64,000 nt of DNA, taken from NCBI GenBank assembly GCA_949128115.1, contig OX421964.1, positions 3,658,001 to 3,722,000 of the forward strand, written 5' to 3'. Shown here in pieces: positions 22,621 through 34,111 of this stretch. Origin of the DNA: Anaspis maculata (taxonomy: Eukaryota; Arthropoda; Insecta; Coleoptera; Scraptiidae). Numbering within the stretch: position 1 is the stretch's first letter; each line of letters begins with the position of its first letter. The notes under the pieces are model-generated. The model saw only the letters and a program-made list of their open reading frames with translations, made no database searches and had not been told where the DNA came from. The position numbers and the translations under genes were made by a program.

Positions 22621-23931
22621 TAACTACAAGAAGTTTGGCTCTCTTCAGACCGACCTATTTGCTTGCAGCTTACCAAAATAAACGTGACAAGAATTTATTG
22701 CTTACCACCACAAAGCTGCAATGTAGTGCAGCAGACCTGTTCATCATCAATTGATGTGAACATATTTTTACATCTTGCTATCGTAAGACTCGTTAAAAGA
22801 TGTGAAGGAATTAAATCGATTCCTATTTGATAAACGCAATCTTGATGGTATCCGGCATTAGAACAACTCATGATTTTGGATCTCCTTTTTGAAAAAAAAA
22901 AACACCTGGGATCAGGAAGACCTTTAATCCTTGGTGGCCACAATATATAGTCTACCAAGCCTTTATACTTACCTGGAGAAAGGAGATCCCAGAAACGGTC
23001 ATCGAGTTGCAGTAAAAGTACCTAATACTGGAATGTAACAAATAAAAAATGATGGTCATATTGCGGGGCCAAGTTATCAATTCTTGAAACAAATAACAAA
23101 CTTGCTTGAAAACATCCTTTTGCAAAATAAAGTCACCCAGCTTGGAAGAAAGAAAAAAGAAAGAAAAAAAAAGAGAATAAGGGCGGGTGATGTTTCCCAG
23201 ATATACCTAATAACATGGAATCCAGATCCTGTCTTGGATTACACTCTGACAGACAAGCTGTGCTGTCATTCAAATTAGTTGTCCTTTCAGCACTAACGTC
23301 AAGTCGAAGAGTTCAAACGTGATTTAAAAGTTTGAAAAAATTAAACTGCCTATTATCATAAACAATGAAAATCCAATCGAAATAAAATCAGTGTCGGTGG
23401 ATACTGGATATAGAGTAAACATCAGCTCCCACAAAATATCAAGCGAAAATGATTGCAACGTATGTCCACGAAAAACTAAAAACTGCACAGCATCAAACAT
23501 TAGAAGATGCACCTAAATCAGCAACCTTCAAGTCTCATTCTACCCAACATGGATCCACATTGGCCGTTTTCAAACGAGACCTTGGAATTAAAAAAGAACC
23601 TGATGCACAACGGGCTGAAGTGACAAAAAAGTAATACTTAAGTTGAAGCTCGGGTTGAGATCTCTATAGGTATAACCAATGATAGAGAACGCACAATCCG
23701 CGCAGCTTTCAATTCATCAGAACAATAGCAGCACTGTTAAAAGCTAACAAGGACTAATGACATTTTTGCTGAAGTATAGTTTTCCAAGATTGCATAGGAA
23801 CTGCCTATCATAATTCAAAATTCAAATTCAAAATTTTATTGCTTTTAAGGATGCTATCCTATTGCAAGGATCTGGTTACATTGTCGCTATGTATTACAAT
23901 TAATTGAAATTACAATAATATGCGTTTCAAC
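22621..23931. other. Intronic stretch with short unassigned open frames
   Basis: A purine-rich GAAAGAAAAAAGAAAG run lies at about 23144-23175. A stretch near 23330-23640 keeps coding-like character in changing frames (NISSHKISSENDCNVCPRK), suggesting an unrecognised transposon relic. An ATTCAAAATTCAAATTCAAA run at 23815-23835 resembles a LINE tail. Confidence 0.35.
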
Positions 23932-24195
23932 TTATATATAGTCTGGTTCTTGAGTAGTACCCAGCACACTTATGGCGTTTCCTCTCTGGATGGCGATTGA
24001 CAGCCGCTGTTTGAACCACGAACCTTCATTGACATTACCAGTTGCGTCTACCAGTCGTTTACATATGTCATCAATGAAGGAACGTGCACCAGGGCCATAT
24101 GGGCCAAAAGTCTCCACTGCTATTGGAACAAAGATGTAATCGTTCGATAGGTCAGCGTACTTCGTCTTTTTGTTGGTCTCGGCCTTTTCTGCGGT
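23932..24195 (-). pseudogene. C-terminal module of a retrotransposon polyprotein
   Basis: The minus-strand frame reads KKTKYADLSNDYIFVP, then AVETFGPYGPGARSF, then RLSIAIQRGNAISVLG. From memory of the families, this FVP...ETFG...G...QR.S.AIQRGNA pattern is the conserved extreme C-terminus of a group of reverse transcriptase proteins from invertebrate non-LTR elements. The frame ends at a stop at 23932, close to a TTTTATTGC-rich tail on the same strand. Only the end of the protein is present. The family assignment is moderately secure and the exact clade unknown. Confidence 0.55.
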
Positions 24196-24284
24196 AGCTC
24201 CTTAATTAATTGAAACTTAAAATTCAAAATTTTTCTACTTATAATAAAATATAGCATGTAAATTAGCAAAGAATATTCCGCTGA

Positions 24285-24602
24285 TCAAAAAAAAAATAGA
24301 TAAATATATAAACAACTGAAGCCAACTAGGAAAAGAAAATTATTCATTTCTGCAGAATGCAGGATGAATCTTACACCATTGTACATCGGACAAACAAAAA
24401 AGAAATGTTCAAGTGATTCCTGGGAGCGCAAATTACAGATGGTACAAAGTTCATCGACATATATTTTGTAACAGTAGCCAGAAAGTGTCAGTTTGAGATA
24501 TCCCCGACCGAACATACGTAACTGAGCTAAAATTCTTATTACATGTATAGGCGCCTTCAAATGTGAATAATCTTGAGCAAAGGGACCATCCCTCAGAAAC
24601 AA
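24285..24602 (-). pseudogene. LINE C-terminal zinc-knuckle fragment
   Basis: The minus-strand frame has LRMFGRGYLKLTLSGYCY followed by CTICNLRSQESLEHFFFVC, which fits the C-X2-C...H-X4-C knuckle at the C-terminus of many LINE reverse transcriptases. It lies immediately 5' (on the minus strand) of the fragment at 23932-24195 but in another frame, so the two may be parts of one dead element or two insertions. Confidence 0.65.
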
Positions 24603-24855
24603 ACTACTATAGGCTGGGGAAGGAACTGCCTATCACAATAGGTACTTACATATTTTCATGATTCAGAAACTAGAACCCTGAACCACATTTGTAATTACTA
24701 ATTATTATTGCATAATATATCATTGCTGATATGTGCTAACTTAAGACTCTATACATACGCTTGAGTCTTTGTTGAATTACTTAAGGGATTGGAGCTTGTT
24801 TTATCATGATAATTCTCAACTTTCTTCTCGACTTTCTTGCTTGATAAAGTATTTA

Positions 24856-26445
24856 GCCCAGGCGCCAGGGAAAACAATAAGGAAATAATTGTTTCCTGGC
24901 TGTAAACTAGCTTAAAACGATCTGTGTAGCTTAGGTTTTGACATACTAGTTTCCTCCCTTTCGGAAATGTCGGCGTCATGTCGCCATCATCATTAAGAAG
25001 TGCACCAGCGTGGTTTTTGCCGAATATCTTAATTTTGGGTCATCTGACAGTAAAAGATCGAGTAAAAGATGTAAGGAGTCATTTTGAAGCCTATGAAATT
25101 TCCTACAGTTTGGTTTTTCAATCAATTTTCTGCGACCTATGGTCTTTGAGATAGAGCTTCTGGAAGCGAGAGTCATTGTCGTGAAAGCTCCATGACCACT
25201 TGACTCGAAAAACTAAAATGTCGATGTGACAAAAAAAACTTCAAAATGAGATTACTGGAGAATTATTCATGCTATAGTTGCGGTGACGGTCTTAAACTCT
25301 TCCTCTTGAACAGTATATTACGAATATTGAAAAGTCAAAAACGTCACATTGTACATATACAGGGTGTACTACGGGAATCAAATCAGAACAGAGAAATTTG
25401 ACATATTTCTTCGATTTAGCCTATGCGAAACTCTAAGCACTTATCAGGAGTCCAATATGGATATGCACTGCTCTGTGAGCTTCACTTGATACACTCAAGA
25501 AGTGGTCAGCTCACAGCCTTCCTGTAAAATGTTTTGAAGGCCCTCTGAAATCATCAAAATTTACAGTAGCAAAAAAAGTATATCATATACCAAGGAACCA
25601 AAGTGAATTTTTGATCCCTTGGGTGAAGTTTGTTGCTTGAGGGCCCTTTGGGTCCAAATCCTCAAATTAAAAATTCACTTTGGTCCCTTGGCATATAATG
25701 TACTGTTATATACATTTCTTGGTACTATAAATTTTGGATATTTTGATGATTTCAGAGGGCCTTCAAAACATTTCACAGTAAAGCTGTAAGCTGACCACTT
25801 CTTTAGTGTATCAAGTGAAGCCTATCGAGCAAATCCATGTTGATATTGGACTCGTGTTAGATGCTTAAGAGTGTCGCATATAGGCTGAATCGAAGAAATA
25901 TGCGAAATTTCTCCGGTCTGATTTGATTCCCTCAGTACACCCTGTATATGTACAATGTGACGTTTTTGTCTTTTCTATATTCGTAATCAACGGTTCAAGA
26001 AAAAGAGTTTAAGACCATCACCGCAACTACAGCATGAAGGATTCTCGAGAAATCTCATTTTGAAATTTTTTTGTCACATCGACATTTTAGTTTTTCGAGT
26101 CAAGTGACCATGGAGCTTTTACGACAATACCTCTCGCGTCCAGAAGCTCTATCTCAAAAACCATAGGTCGCAGAAAGGTCATTTCAAAACTATTCCGTAG
26201 GGAATTTCATTGGTTTCAAATTGACTCATTACATCTTTTGCTGTCAGATGGCCCAAAATCAAGATATTCGGCAAAAACCACGCTGGTGCACTTCTTGTTG
26301 ATGATGGCGACATGACGCCGACATTTCCGAAAGGGGGGAAATTAGTATGTCAAAACCTAAGCCACACAGATCGTTTTAAGCTAGTTTCCAGCCAGGAAAC
26401 AATTATTTCTTTATTGAGTTGATTTTTGCTCCCTGGCGCCTGGGC
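24856..26445. mobile_element. 1.6-kb near-complete palindrome flanked by TA (GCCCAGGC family)
   Basis: It begins GCCCAGGCGCCAGGGA and ends with the inverse, TCCCTGGCGCCTGGGC, with TA on each side (24854-24855 and 26446-26447). The two arms of about 760 bp pair along their whole length, leaving a loop of only about 50 nt near 25618-25664. Divergence between arms is visible but modest, apart from small indels. A CAGGGTG at 25360-25366 and CACCCTG at 25938-25944, each also next to TA, lie symmetrically inside the arms. There is no coding sequence. TA flanks suggest Tc1/mariner-type mobilisation; that is inferred. Confidence 0.9.
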
Positions 26446-26597
26446 TAATTGATAAAAATGAATTCTTCAAAATGTGAAATAAGAAATTGTTGTTGCAATA
26501 CATCTAGAGACTTTACATAAGATGGCATCGTGCAAGGTTTTAAGAAACCACAGTGATGCAGGATGCAGATTGCGCCCTAAACTTTAAACATCTACAT

Positions 26598-26715
26598 GTG
26601 TGATTTCGGGGACGGAGCCATCGAAGTATAATTAGAGGTTAAACGACTCACCTGTAAGGAAGTTCAATCCTCAATTATACGAGATGGCCCCGTCCGAAGA
26701 GATCACACCCGCCCG
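26598..26715. repeat. Hairpin repeat, 118 bp
   Basis: GTGTGATTTCGGGGACGGAG...GAAGTATAATT at the left is mirrored by AATTATACGAGATGGCCCC...AGAGATCACAC at the right, with a loop of about 40 nt. A partial inverted copy at 31826-31905 flanks the far side of the foldback at 26803-31735. Confidence 0.8.
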
Positions 26716-28068
26716 CTCCTCAAAAACCCCGAAAATGACGCAATCTGATAAGTTAGTGACAATCGACAAAACAATCAAAACATAATGACGAGTGAGTGGG
26801 CTATAAACTGCTGGACAACGAAATTGTCGGTATCGGAAAAATAGTCCGACTTTGGAGGTCAATATCTCTCGATTGCCGATTGTAATTTTTATTTTGTTTG
26901 TTGTGTTAACTAGCCTAATCTTTCCGTAACCCATCCTATAACAGTGAATGTTGAGAAACTTCATGTGAATTTTCTACAGGGTGATACGTAAAATGGTGCA
27001 AAATTGCAACGACTTCGTCGTACCCCCTTTTGTCAATTTTTTTTTATGTATTCTGATCATGGACCTGTATTTAAAATGGACTGCTGATCACCCTACCCGA
27101 CCAAACAACAAATGACGCCACAGGGGCGCTACCATTATCGTTATCATAACAGAAGTTCTCAAAAGATTATAGAAAATCTGCAACTTGCATCGGCACATTT
27201 TGTACTATAAATATATATGGATATAATATTATTTTATAATAACTGATTCAATTTACAATAATATGTTTATTACTTCGAAAGTAGCCATCAGGTTTATTTC
27301 GTTTCGAAGAACTCATTGCAAGTTCGCAAGTTGAAACAGTCATGAAGTTTGAGAGTCACTGTCTTTCGAATTTATCGAAGGCTGCTTCAAAAGTTCAAAA
27401 TCAACGCAGTTGCGATCAGGGATCACGGATCACCAGAAACGTCATTTTGACAGTTTCGTTTTTTTTAACGTGGGAAGTTTCCGGATTTGTGGTGTCGAAT
27501 TCGAATTTGGTGTGTTTTATAACTCCCTAATCCGTTTAATAAGAATATTCTGTGGATTTCATCACTTATTATCAGTAGTTCTGCGAAAGAAAATGCACGG
27601 TATAGAAGGGGCGCAAGCACTATGATTTCGGCAGCACAAACCACAGCTAAGTACCTACCTCCTACTGGACCACACAGCTCGGGCCTTGAGACTGAGAGTG
27701 TTTTCTTTTCACAAGTAAGATTGCCGTCAATCAATTATTGAATGAAATTCTACTATTTCGTTACAGAATACAGAAAAACACAAACAACGGCCAGCCATTG
27801 GGGAACATAAACAAAAAAGCCAAACGGCCTAGTGCCCAACAGCACACCGTGTATTCAACACACTTCAGTTAACAATTTTAGACACGGAACATCGTCCCTT
27901 CTATTGAATTACCGGAACTTATGAACACATGTACGTACAAAACGCTGCAAGCGACCGAAAGGAAACGGCTATGCCTCGCAAGCAAATTTGAAAATGTCAT
28001 TTTGACACCTAACCTAAACTTTACACTGCGATGTCATGTCGCCATCAGAGAAAAGTCATTGTAGCAGA

Positions 28069-28910
28069 TAGAGATGGGCGGCTCAGGAGTGATCCGGCTC
28101 AGTGAGCCGGCTCACTTCAAAAACCATGTGACCCGGTTCGCGGCGTTGGATTGAACCGGTTCACGGCTCACTAATATGCGCTATTGAAATTTCAATAAAA
28201 TGAGATTCGGAATCGGATTATGAGCCGATAGACGCGGAGTGAACCGTGAAATTACAAAAACTCCTAGTTCCGGAAATTCCTTCGATCCTTGGCTGACAGC
28301 CTGACACAAGGATACGAAGAACGACTGAACGGCTGAACCGTTGAACGAGTTGAGTTGGTGAGTTGTCGAGCCGGAGCGGAGCCGGCATAGGAGGAGGCAT
28401 ATGACTCGGCTCGACACGACACCACGAACGACCCATTTTGAGCTTAGAAAACAAGGGGGAATATTAATTTAATAAGGAACCAGTTTATTTTATCACAATT
28501 ATCAATAATAATTACCAGTTTATGCGAAACATAAACACATGCCACATGCGAGTAGGCGATTTCTTAGAATTTCGGCTTGTTGAGACATGGGAACCCGGCC
28601 TATTAATTTGATAAATGAAATGAAATCGTATGAATTATTTCCCCTTAACTATAGGTGGGTACAGGTAGGTACCTTAACTACCGAAAACCTACCAAAAGAC
28701 AATAACGGCGTGAACATATTAATCATGAATGAACCGTGCTTGGGCTTCGAGCGAGCCGAGTTAAACGAGTTCGAGAAATTACGGATCGTGGTGCGAGGTG
28801 CGATTACTGATTCGAACGGCTCAATTGAGCCGGTTCAGTGAACCGGTTCCTCAGACTGATCCGGAGCCGGTGAGCCGGTTCGGTCAACTGAGCCGCTTTG
28901 CCCATCTCTA
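28069..28910. mobile_element. hAT-type MITE rich in GAGCCGG, perfect 8-bp TSD
   Basis: The termini are TAGAGATGGGCGGCTCAG and the inverse of CTGAGCCGCTTTGCCCATCTCTA. The flanks are GTAGCAGA at 28061-28068 and 28911-28918. About 100 bp at each end is packed with GAGCCGG/CCGGCTC/GAACCGGTTC words in both orientations. No transposase. Confidence 0.9.
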
Positions 28911-28984
28911 GTAGCAGAACGGTCAATATTAATTGTGGGAAATAAAAGTCCCTAGGGATAACGAACATGTCGGCATTCTACTTA

Positions 28985-30860
28985 GCCCAGGCATATTAGG
29001 TTTTAACCCGCAACAAACTCCCACAAAGCTGAAATTTGGTATACGGGCCTTGTAAGTCCTGAGGAATAACATATCAAAATACTCGGTGGCACACCCTTGT
29101 GCGTCATTGATTGTGGGGGAGGGGGCTAAATATATTGCCATTTTAAATGCGTAAACGACACCCTGTAGCCTATATAAATAAAGAAAATCATATTTAGATG
29201 CCTCAAGGCTTCACAATATTTGCTTAACGTTTAAATTGTTGATAACTAGTTCGGGTTGCCTGGAAAAAAAAGAGAATCGGCCAAATTTATTTTGTTTTTC
29301 TCTCAAAAACCTCGAATTGATATCAGCAAGTGTGGTATCGTTTCCAACTAAATCTTGGCCTCTGATATCAAATATGGCGTTCAAAATTGAATTGAAACAC
29401 GATTAAACAAGTTTTACTGAAAAAACGACGATTTTTGCCATCTGAAATTGTCGTTTTGTAATTTCGGTTTTCGTATGGTTAGAATCATCTCAATTGAGTA
29501 CTTCCAATAGAATTCATTGTTCTTAACCATTTTATACCTGAAAACGATAAAAACAATGTACCTGTATTCATTACAAGATCAGAAAATTGATCTGTTGTAA
29601 AAGTGATTATATGCTCAATTTTCTCCCGAAAATGCATACAATTTTTGCATTCCTTTTTTTTTTACTGATGAATGATGGAGCGGTTCCACTGTTTTTGTGT
29701 GTAATACTAAGTGAAGTTCTTCCTATATCAGAAAATACCAAAAGCTATTGTATCTATCAGGCAATAGAAACATAAAATCATCTTTTCTGTTGCCGTTATT
29801 CCATTTTCAGAAAAAAAAAGTAGGTGTAAAACTTGTTAAATAAAAAATTTATGCTCTGACTTTGTAATATAAATAGGCGTAAGCAATTGATGCTGTTTTC
29901 GTCCAAGATAAACATAAATATAGAATTTGTCGGTAATTTTCATTTTTAACAGCTTCAGACAATGATGCCCCTTAATGAAGAAACCACAATTTTTTTGTAG
30001 AAAATTCATCATTTCCGGGATGAGCACTGTGAATATCAGCTGTTCATTCATCAGTCTCAATACTTGGGTCTGTTTCGAAGATGGGAAGAAGGACTTATTA
30101 ACAATGCTCAGCTTTATTGGCCATCACAAAATACTCTTACATGTTTCTCATTTGAAGATCCAGGAGAAAAATTCCACCTTGCGCGTACTATTCACGCCAC
30201 TATCAAGCAGAAATGTTTCATGGCTACCGGAGCCCACTTCATAGGCAACAACATACCGTGTTTTCTTTGAGACCCACCTTATATTGTTAAAATGACTGGT
30301 TCGTCCACAGGAACAGTTTTAGAGAAAAGTATCTGGGTGAATTTTTTGACTAGATATTCAAAGCCCCAAGATCGTAGGAGGCACAGAGGTGTAAGTCCAA
30401 ATATTTTGATATATTCTTTCTCAGGGATCATACCAGTTATATATCAATATTCAACTTTGTGCGACATTGCTTGAGGCTTCAAATTCTCATATGGTTTTTC
30501 CTGAAATATCCGAGCGACAAATTAACACTCAACCGCCTTTCCCGCAGAACTCACCAATCGGAAGAGTTACAAAGGCTCCTTCACACACTTAAGCACTAAC
30601 GATAAATCTCTCTCGTTCATTTGAAACATATCTTATATCGATCGGATACTCCGTTCACTTGCAGGAACAAATTGGAGATAGGTATCTCTCTAATTCTTAG
30701 AACTTGACCTTTGAGGATGAAAATCAAAGGACGCACGAGGGTGTAAGTCCGAGTATTTTGATATGTTGTTCCGTAGGTCCAATAGAACATATATACCAAA
30801 ATTCAGCTTTGCGGGAATTTGTTACGGGTTACCACGATTTTTCGACTAAAATGCCTGGGC
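28985..30860. mobile_element. TA-flanked long-TIR element (GCCCAGGC family)
   Basis: It starts GCCCAGGCATATTAGG and ends with the inverse of GCCCAGGCATTTTAGTCG, with TA on both sides (28983-28984 and 30861-30862). The inverted arms extend about 160 bp and share CAAAGCTGAA and CATATCAAAATACTCGG. A direct repeat of part of the right arm lies at about 30361-30470 (TAAGTCC..ATATTTTGATAT). An open frame at 30064-30270 has no recognised domain. Confidence 0.78.
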
Positions 30861-31825
30861 TAACTGGAGTCATGGCGATATACGGTATTATAAGTCCAGT
30901 TTAAGTACAGGTCCATGATTCTGATACAAAAATTATGAAGTGCGGTGTCTTATCTCGAAACGGTTTAGAAATTTCCCGGATTGGAAGTCTAACATTGAAG
31001 ATATAATAATTTTTATGTTGAATGTTGCAGATTTACGAAACTCAGGCATAGCACAAGCACAAAAAGTATAACGTCCAGGGGAGCTTTACATCACTCGGAC
31101 ACTAAAGTTTCACATCGTCACCATGTTAAGGGGCTTAGATCTGCAAATAGAACATGTTCTATATCTAAAATTCTGATGAAATTCTGACGAAATCTAACGT
31201 ACGAAAAACAGGCAGGGACAACCACTGAAAAAAGTACCCCCTACTTGGCCCCACACCAAATATTCGGATTTTGTTGAAAGTTAAATTGTTCTGGACTGTT
31301 GTACGAACAATCTTGCTCAATTTCTACATCCATTCATCAGAAGTGACTTAATCTCGCGCGCCAACAAGGCAAATCTGTAACATTTAAAATGAAAATTTAT
31401 ATCTTCGATGTTAAACTTCCAATCCGGATAATTCTAAAACCGTTTCGAGGTAAGACACCATAATTTATGATTTTTGTATTAGAATACATAAAAAATTTTT
31501 TTTCGACAAATGGGGGTACTATGAAGTCGGTACAACTTTGCAGCATTTTACGTATCACCCTGTAGAAATTTCACATGAAGTTTCCCAACATACACTATCA
31601 TAGGATGGGTTACGGAAGGATTAGGCTGATTAACACAATAAACAAAACGGAAATCGCATCCAGCAATCGGAAGTTATCGGTCTCCAAAGTTGGACCATTT
31701 TTCCGATACCGACAACTTCGTTGTCCAGCAGTTATAAGAGGTGACATGAAGAGGGCGTGGTTATAAAACAGTTATTTTATATTTCTTAAAACATTACGCC
31801 AAAACGAGTGCCGAAACATAAACTA

Positions 31826-31905
31826 CATGTGTGATCTCTTCGGACGGGGCCATCTCGTATAATTGAGGATTGAACTTCCTTACAGGTAAGTCGTTTAACC
31901 TCTAA
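31826..31905. repeat. Partial inverted copy of the 26598-26715 hairpin
   Basis: GTGTGATCTCTTCGGACGG, CGTATAATTGAGGATTG and GTAAGTCGTTTAACCTC are the inverse of 26627-26715. The GTAAGT here is not a splice site of the cyclase gene, since no coding peptide ends there. Confidence 0.75.
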
Positions 31906-32868
31906 TTTTACGGATCAATTTAAATTTGCCAAACATGAAATAATGCAAACAGGGCACATCTAGGTTAGATTTCGGCGGTATTATTTTCGCATTGACACAA
32001 TATCTTCGGAGTTGTAGAGAAAAGGCAATGCAAAATCCCGACACCCGAAGTGCAAAGAAAATTAACCTGAGAGACCACAGGGGTGGCGAACGACAAACGT
32101 ATCTACGTCTATCCGGACAACATCGTGTTTCACCAGCACCTTCCATAAGGCGCACTTTCTAATTTATTAGATCAAGGTTGCAAACTGCTTTCTGACCACA
32201 TAATATGACTCACTCACTTCCACTAATCGACTTGTTGAAACGTTTTTCCATTAAAGAATTGGTGAAAAACTATGAATTTTATTCAGGAGCGAGTGGCGAG
32301 TGCAGGAGTCAATTGAAATAACCCTTTATGTAAGTTCATAGGAACTTATCCTAATTCTTATCTGGCATATAAATCCCTAATTTGTTAGTCAACATGGAGA
32401 CAGTAATATTATTGCCAACTGGAGCACTTCAAAATTCCGCCCTGGAATAGATTCTTATCAAATAATGCGAGCAAAGTTTGAATCGCTGACTAGGTAGGCA
32501 TTGCTTTGTACAACTCTCATGTTAGAGCACAATTAATGAACTCGCCCTCTGCTTATCGCATACAACCCCGGTGACACGGAACTTGCTTCCAGAGAGACAT
32601 TTGCGCTCTCTATAGAGAACACCGTACGGTAGGTATCCAGGACGTAGAGGTGGAGACATTTCCTGCATAACCTCGCTCGGCACTCGTTCCTCTTCCCGTT
32701 TCTGCCTTCGCCGCCCTTCACCTATGCCAGGGCTGCCCCCCCCCCCCCAACAACTTGACGACCCTGCCCCTGCCGGCTCTGAAAACTTGTCTTGCGAGAA
32801 AGGTGTGTGTATGTGTGCGCTGGTGTGCAATTAATAACGGCTTATCTCTGTGTGCTTCTTCGTTCCAG
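31906..32868. other. 3' end of cyclase intron 1
   Basis: No transposon was recognised. A C13 run lies at about 32738-32750. The acceptor CTTCTTCGTTCCAG ends at 32868. Open frames here on either strand overlap the exon only as shadows. Confidence 0.55.
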
Positions 32869-33063
32869 GTTGGCAGCGTTTCCCGATCGCCGCCGATTAA
32901 GGAGAACGGCTCCGCACCCAATTCTAGTCCAGACATCGAAGGCCACGAGGTCGAAGCCGAACTGCTCGTGTCGTCTGTTCCTAAACAACCCAAGGGCGTG
33001 TTCGGGAAGCTCGCAAGACTCATACAGAAACTCTGCAGTACTCACCAATTCCAAAATGAACAA
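32869..33063 (+). CDS. ADCY5/6-like: Adenylate cyclase type 5/6-like, pre-M1 exon
   Basis: Phase-0 exon of 65 codons, bounded by the acceptor CGTTCCAG and the donor GTAAGT at 33064. It starts VGSVSRSPPIKENGSAP and ends GKLARLIQKLCSTHQFQNEQ. This is the cytosolic segment just before the first transmembrane helix; the basic/hydrophobic IQKLC-type stretch corresponds to the region preceding LYQRYF in vertebrate ADCY5 and ADCY6. Both junctions are phase 0 and continue into LYQRYF in the next exon, which supports the call. Upstream frames open to 32755 only because the intron end happens to lack stops; residues before the CAG acceptor are not coding. Confidence 0.9.
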
Positions 33064-33870
33064 GTAAGTTGGTCGATGGTCGTGCTGCCTGGGCACAAAT
33101 AACAGTCTCCTTGGACTGACAACTTGCGTTTGATTTCTGATTTGTTACAAACGCAAAAGCTGATATGCGACGCCCCCGGCAGTCTCTCCCGGAGAGGTAT
33201 TTTGATGAATTGGAACTACAACTTAGTTCCAGTCTGATAGTTTGTCCGTTAAAATGCTTGTTAACTAATAGATTTTTCTTGTCTTACCTCTCAGATTTGC
33301 GTTCTAAATAAACGCCGAATATAACCCAAAAATCAAATGATAAATCTACGTGAAGTTAGCAACAGTTGATTGCTAACTTGGTGCTTCTTTGACTTACTCT
33401 GTAACTTCCGCAATTTCAAAACTTTTTCTTAAGTCGTATCAGAAGTCGACATTATTAGAAGCAAAGTGCAAGAGCTCCGTTGCAAAATACGATTGAGAAA
33501 TTAGATTCTCGCGTGTCATGATACTTAAATTACTTTTCTGATTCTTTCCGAAAAAAAAAACTCCTAAATTGACCAAATTCGCATAGGTAACTCGACAAAA
33601 TCACGCAAACTTTCCCCCCATCTCTTGAACGCCGAGGCATTTTATTATTTAAATTGGCACGACCACCACACTGCTGATGGTATGACCGAAATTTGCATAA
33701 TGTTGGCTTTTGCGTATGTTTAAATCGAGGTTGAATAAAAACAAAAATAAACAAGCAGAATTTCTGCTCTGTACATACCTCTGCTACCTACTCAGTCAAA
33801 TATTTTCACGTTGTGTTAATTAATTTGCACCCGGCTGCGGGATTGATTTTCGATTGAATTTGTGTTTCAG
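33064..33870. other. Cyclase intron 2 (807 bp)
   Basis: Short AT-rich intron, GTAAGT to TTGTGTTTCAG. No transposon or RNA gene was recognised in it, making it the only repeat-free intron in the window. Confidence 0.8.
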
Positions 33871-34111
33871 GTTGAAATGTTATACCAGAGATATTTCCTG
33901 AAAATGAACCAAAGCAATATGACGAATCTGATATCTCTGTTGCTGCTTCTGTGCGTGGGATTCCTCCTGCTGGCCGCAACGGATCTCGTAATGTCTCATC
34001 ACTCCTCATCTTCCACAGGCGCCGAAACAGATGCTCCCTACTACTCGAATCGATTAGACAAATTGCTGGTACTCATTTGCACGTCGGGATGCTGCATAGC
34101 GATATACGGAG
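33871..34111 (+). CDS. ADCY5/6-like: Adenylate cyclase type 5/6-like, exon with transmembrane helices 1-2
   Basis: Exon of 80 codons plus one base, acceptor TGTGTTTCAG, donor GTATTT at 34112. It opens with VEMLYQRYFLKMNQSNMTN, matching the strongly conserved LYQRYF..NQS entry into the first membrane domain of type 5/6 adenylate cyclases. Helix 1 is the Leu-rich ISLLLLLCVGFLLLAATDLV. A short Ser-rich loop follows (HHSSSSTGAE), then helix 2 starts at LLVLICTSGCCIAIYG and finishes in the next exon. The split glycine/valine codon (phase 1) is completed by the exon at 44520. The enzyme makes cAMP from ATP at the plasma membrane under G-protein control; the catalytic domains are off-window. Confidence 0.96.

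Larger units (their letters stand above)
27058..30917. mobile_element. 3.86-kb TIR element with perfect 8-bp TSD (hAT or P type)
   Basis: The termini CATGGACCTGTATTTAAAA and the inverse of TTTAAGTACAGGTCCATG form an imperfect inverted repeat of about 25 bp. The octamer ATTCTGAT flanks both sides (27050-27057 and 30918-30925). An 8-bp duplication fits hAT or P elements; the CA- start does not decide. No transposase is recognisable. It carries a hAT MITE (28069-28910) and a TA-flanked element (28985-30860) inside. Confidence 0.82.
26803..31735. mobile_element. Foldback element, family A, with 3.9-kb insertion in its loop
   Basis: The left end TATAAACTGCTGGACAACG is mirrored by CGTTGTCCAGCAGTTATA at the right. 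The arms pair over 26803-27049 with about 31485-31735, including TACAGGGTGATACGTAAAA (26975-26993) against TTTTACGTATCACCCTGTA. They continue into a further inverted pair at 30926-31050 with 31380-31495. The arms are homologous to those at 6615-7670 and 60326-60560. The element at 27058-30917 is inserted in the loop. Confidence 0.85.

Noticed and set aside
31826..31905. GTAAGT at 31885-31895 as a cyclase splice donor
   Set aside because: It lies inside an inverted repeat with no preceding conserved coding frame.
32755..32868. Upstream extension of the exon at 32869
   Set aside because: The frame is open only by chance. A strong polypyrimidine tract and CAG acceptor precede 32869, and the phase joins the earlier exon.
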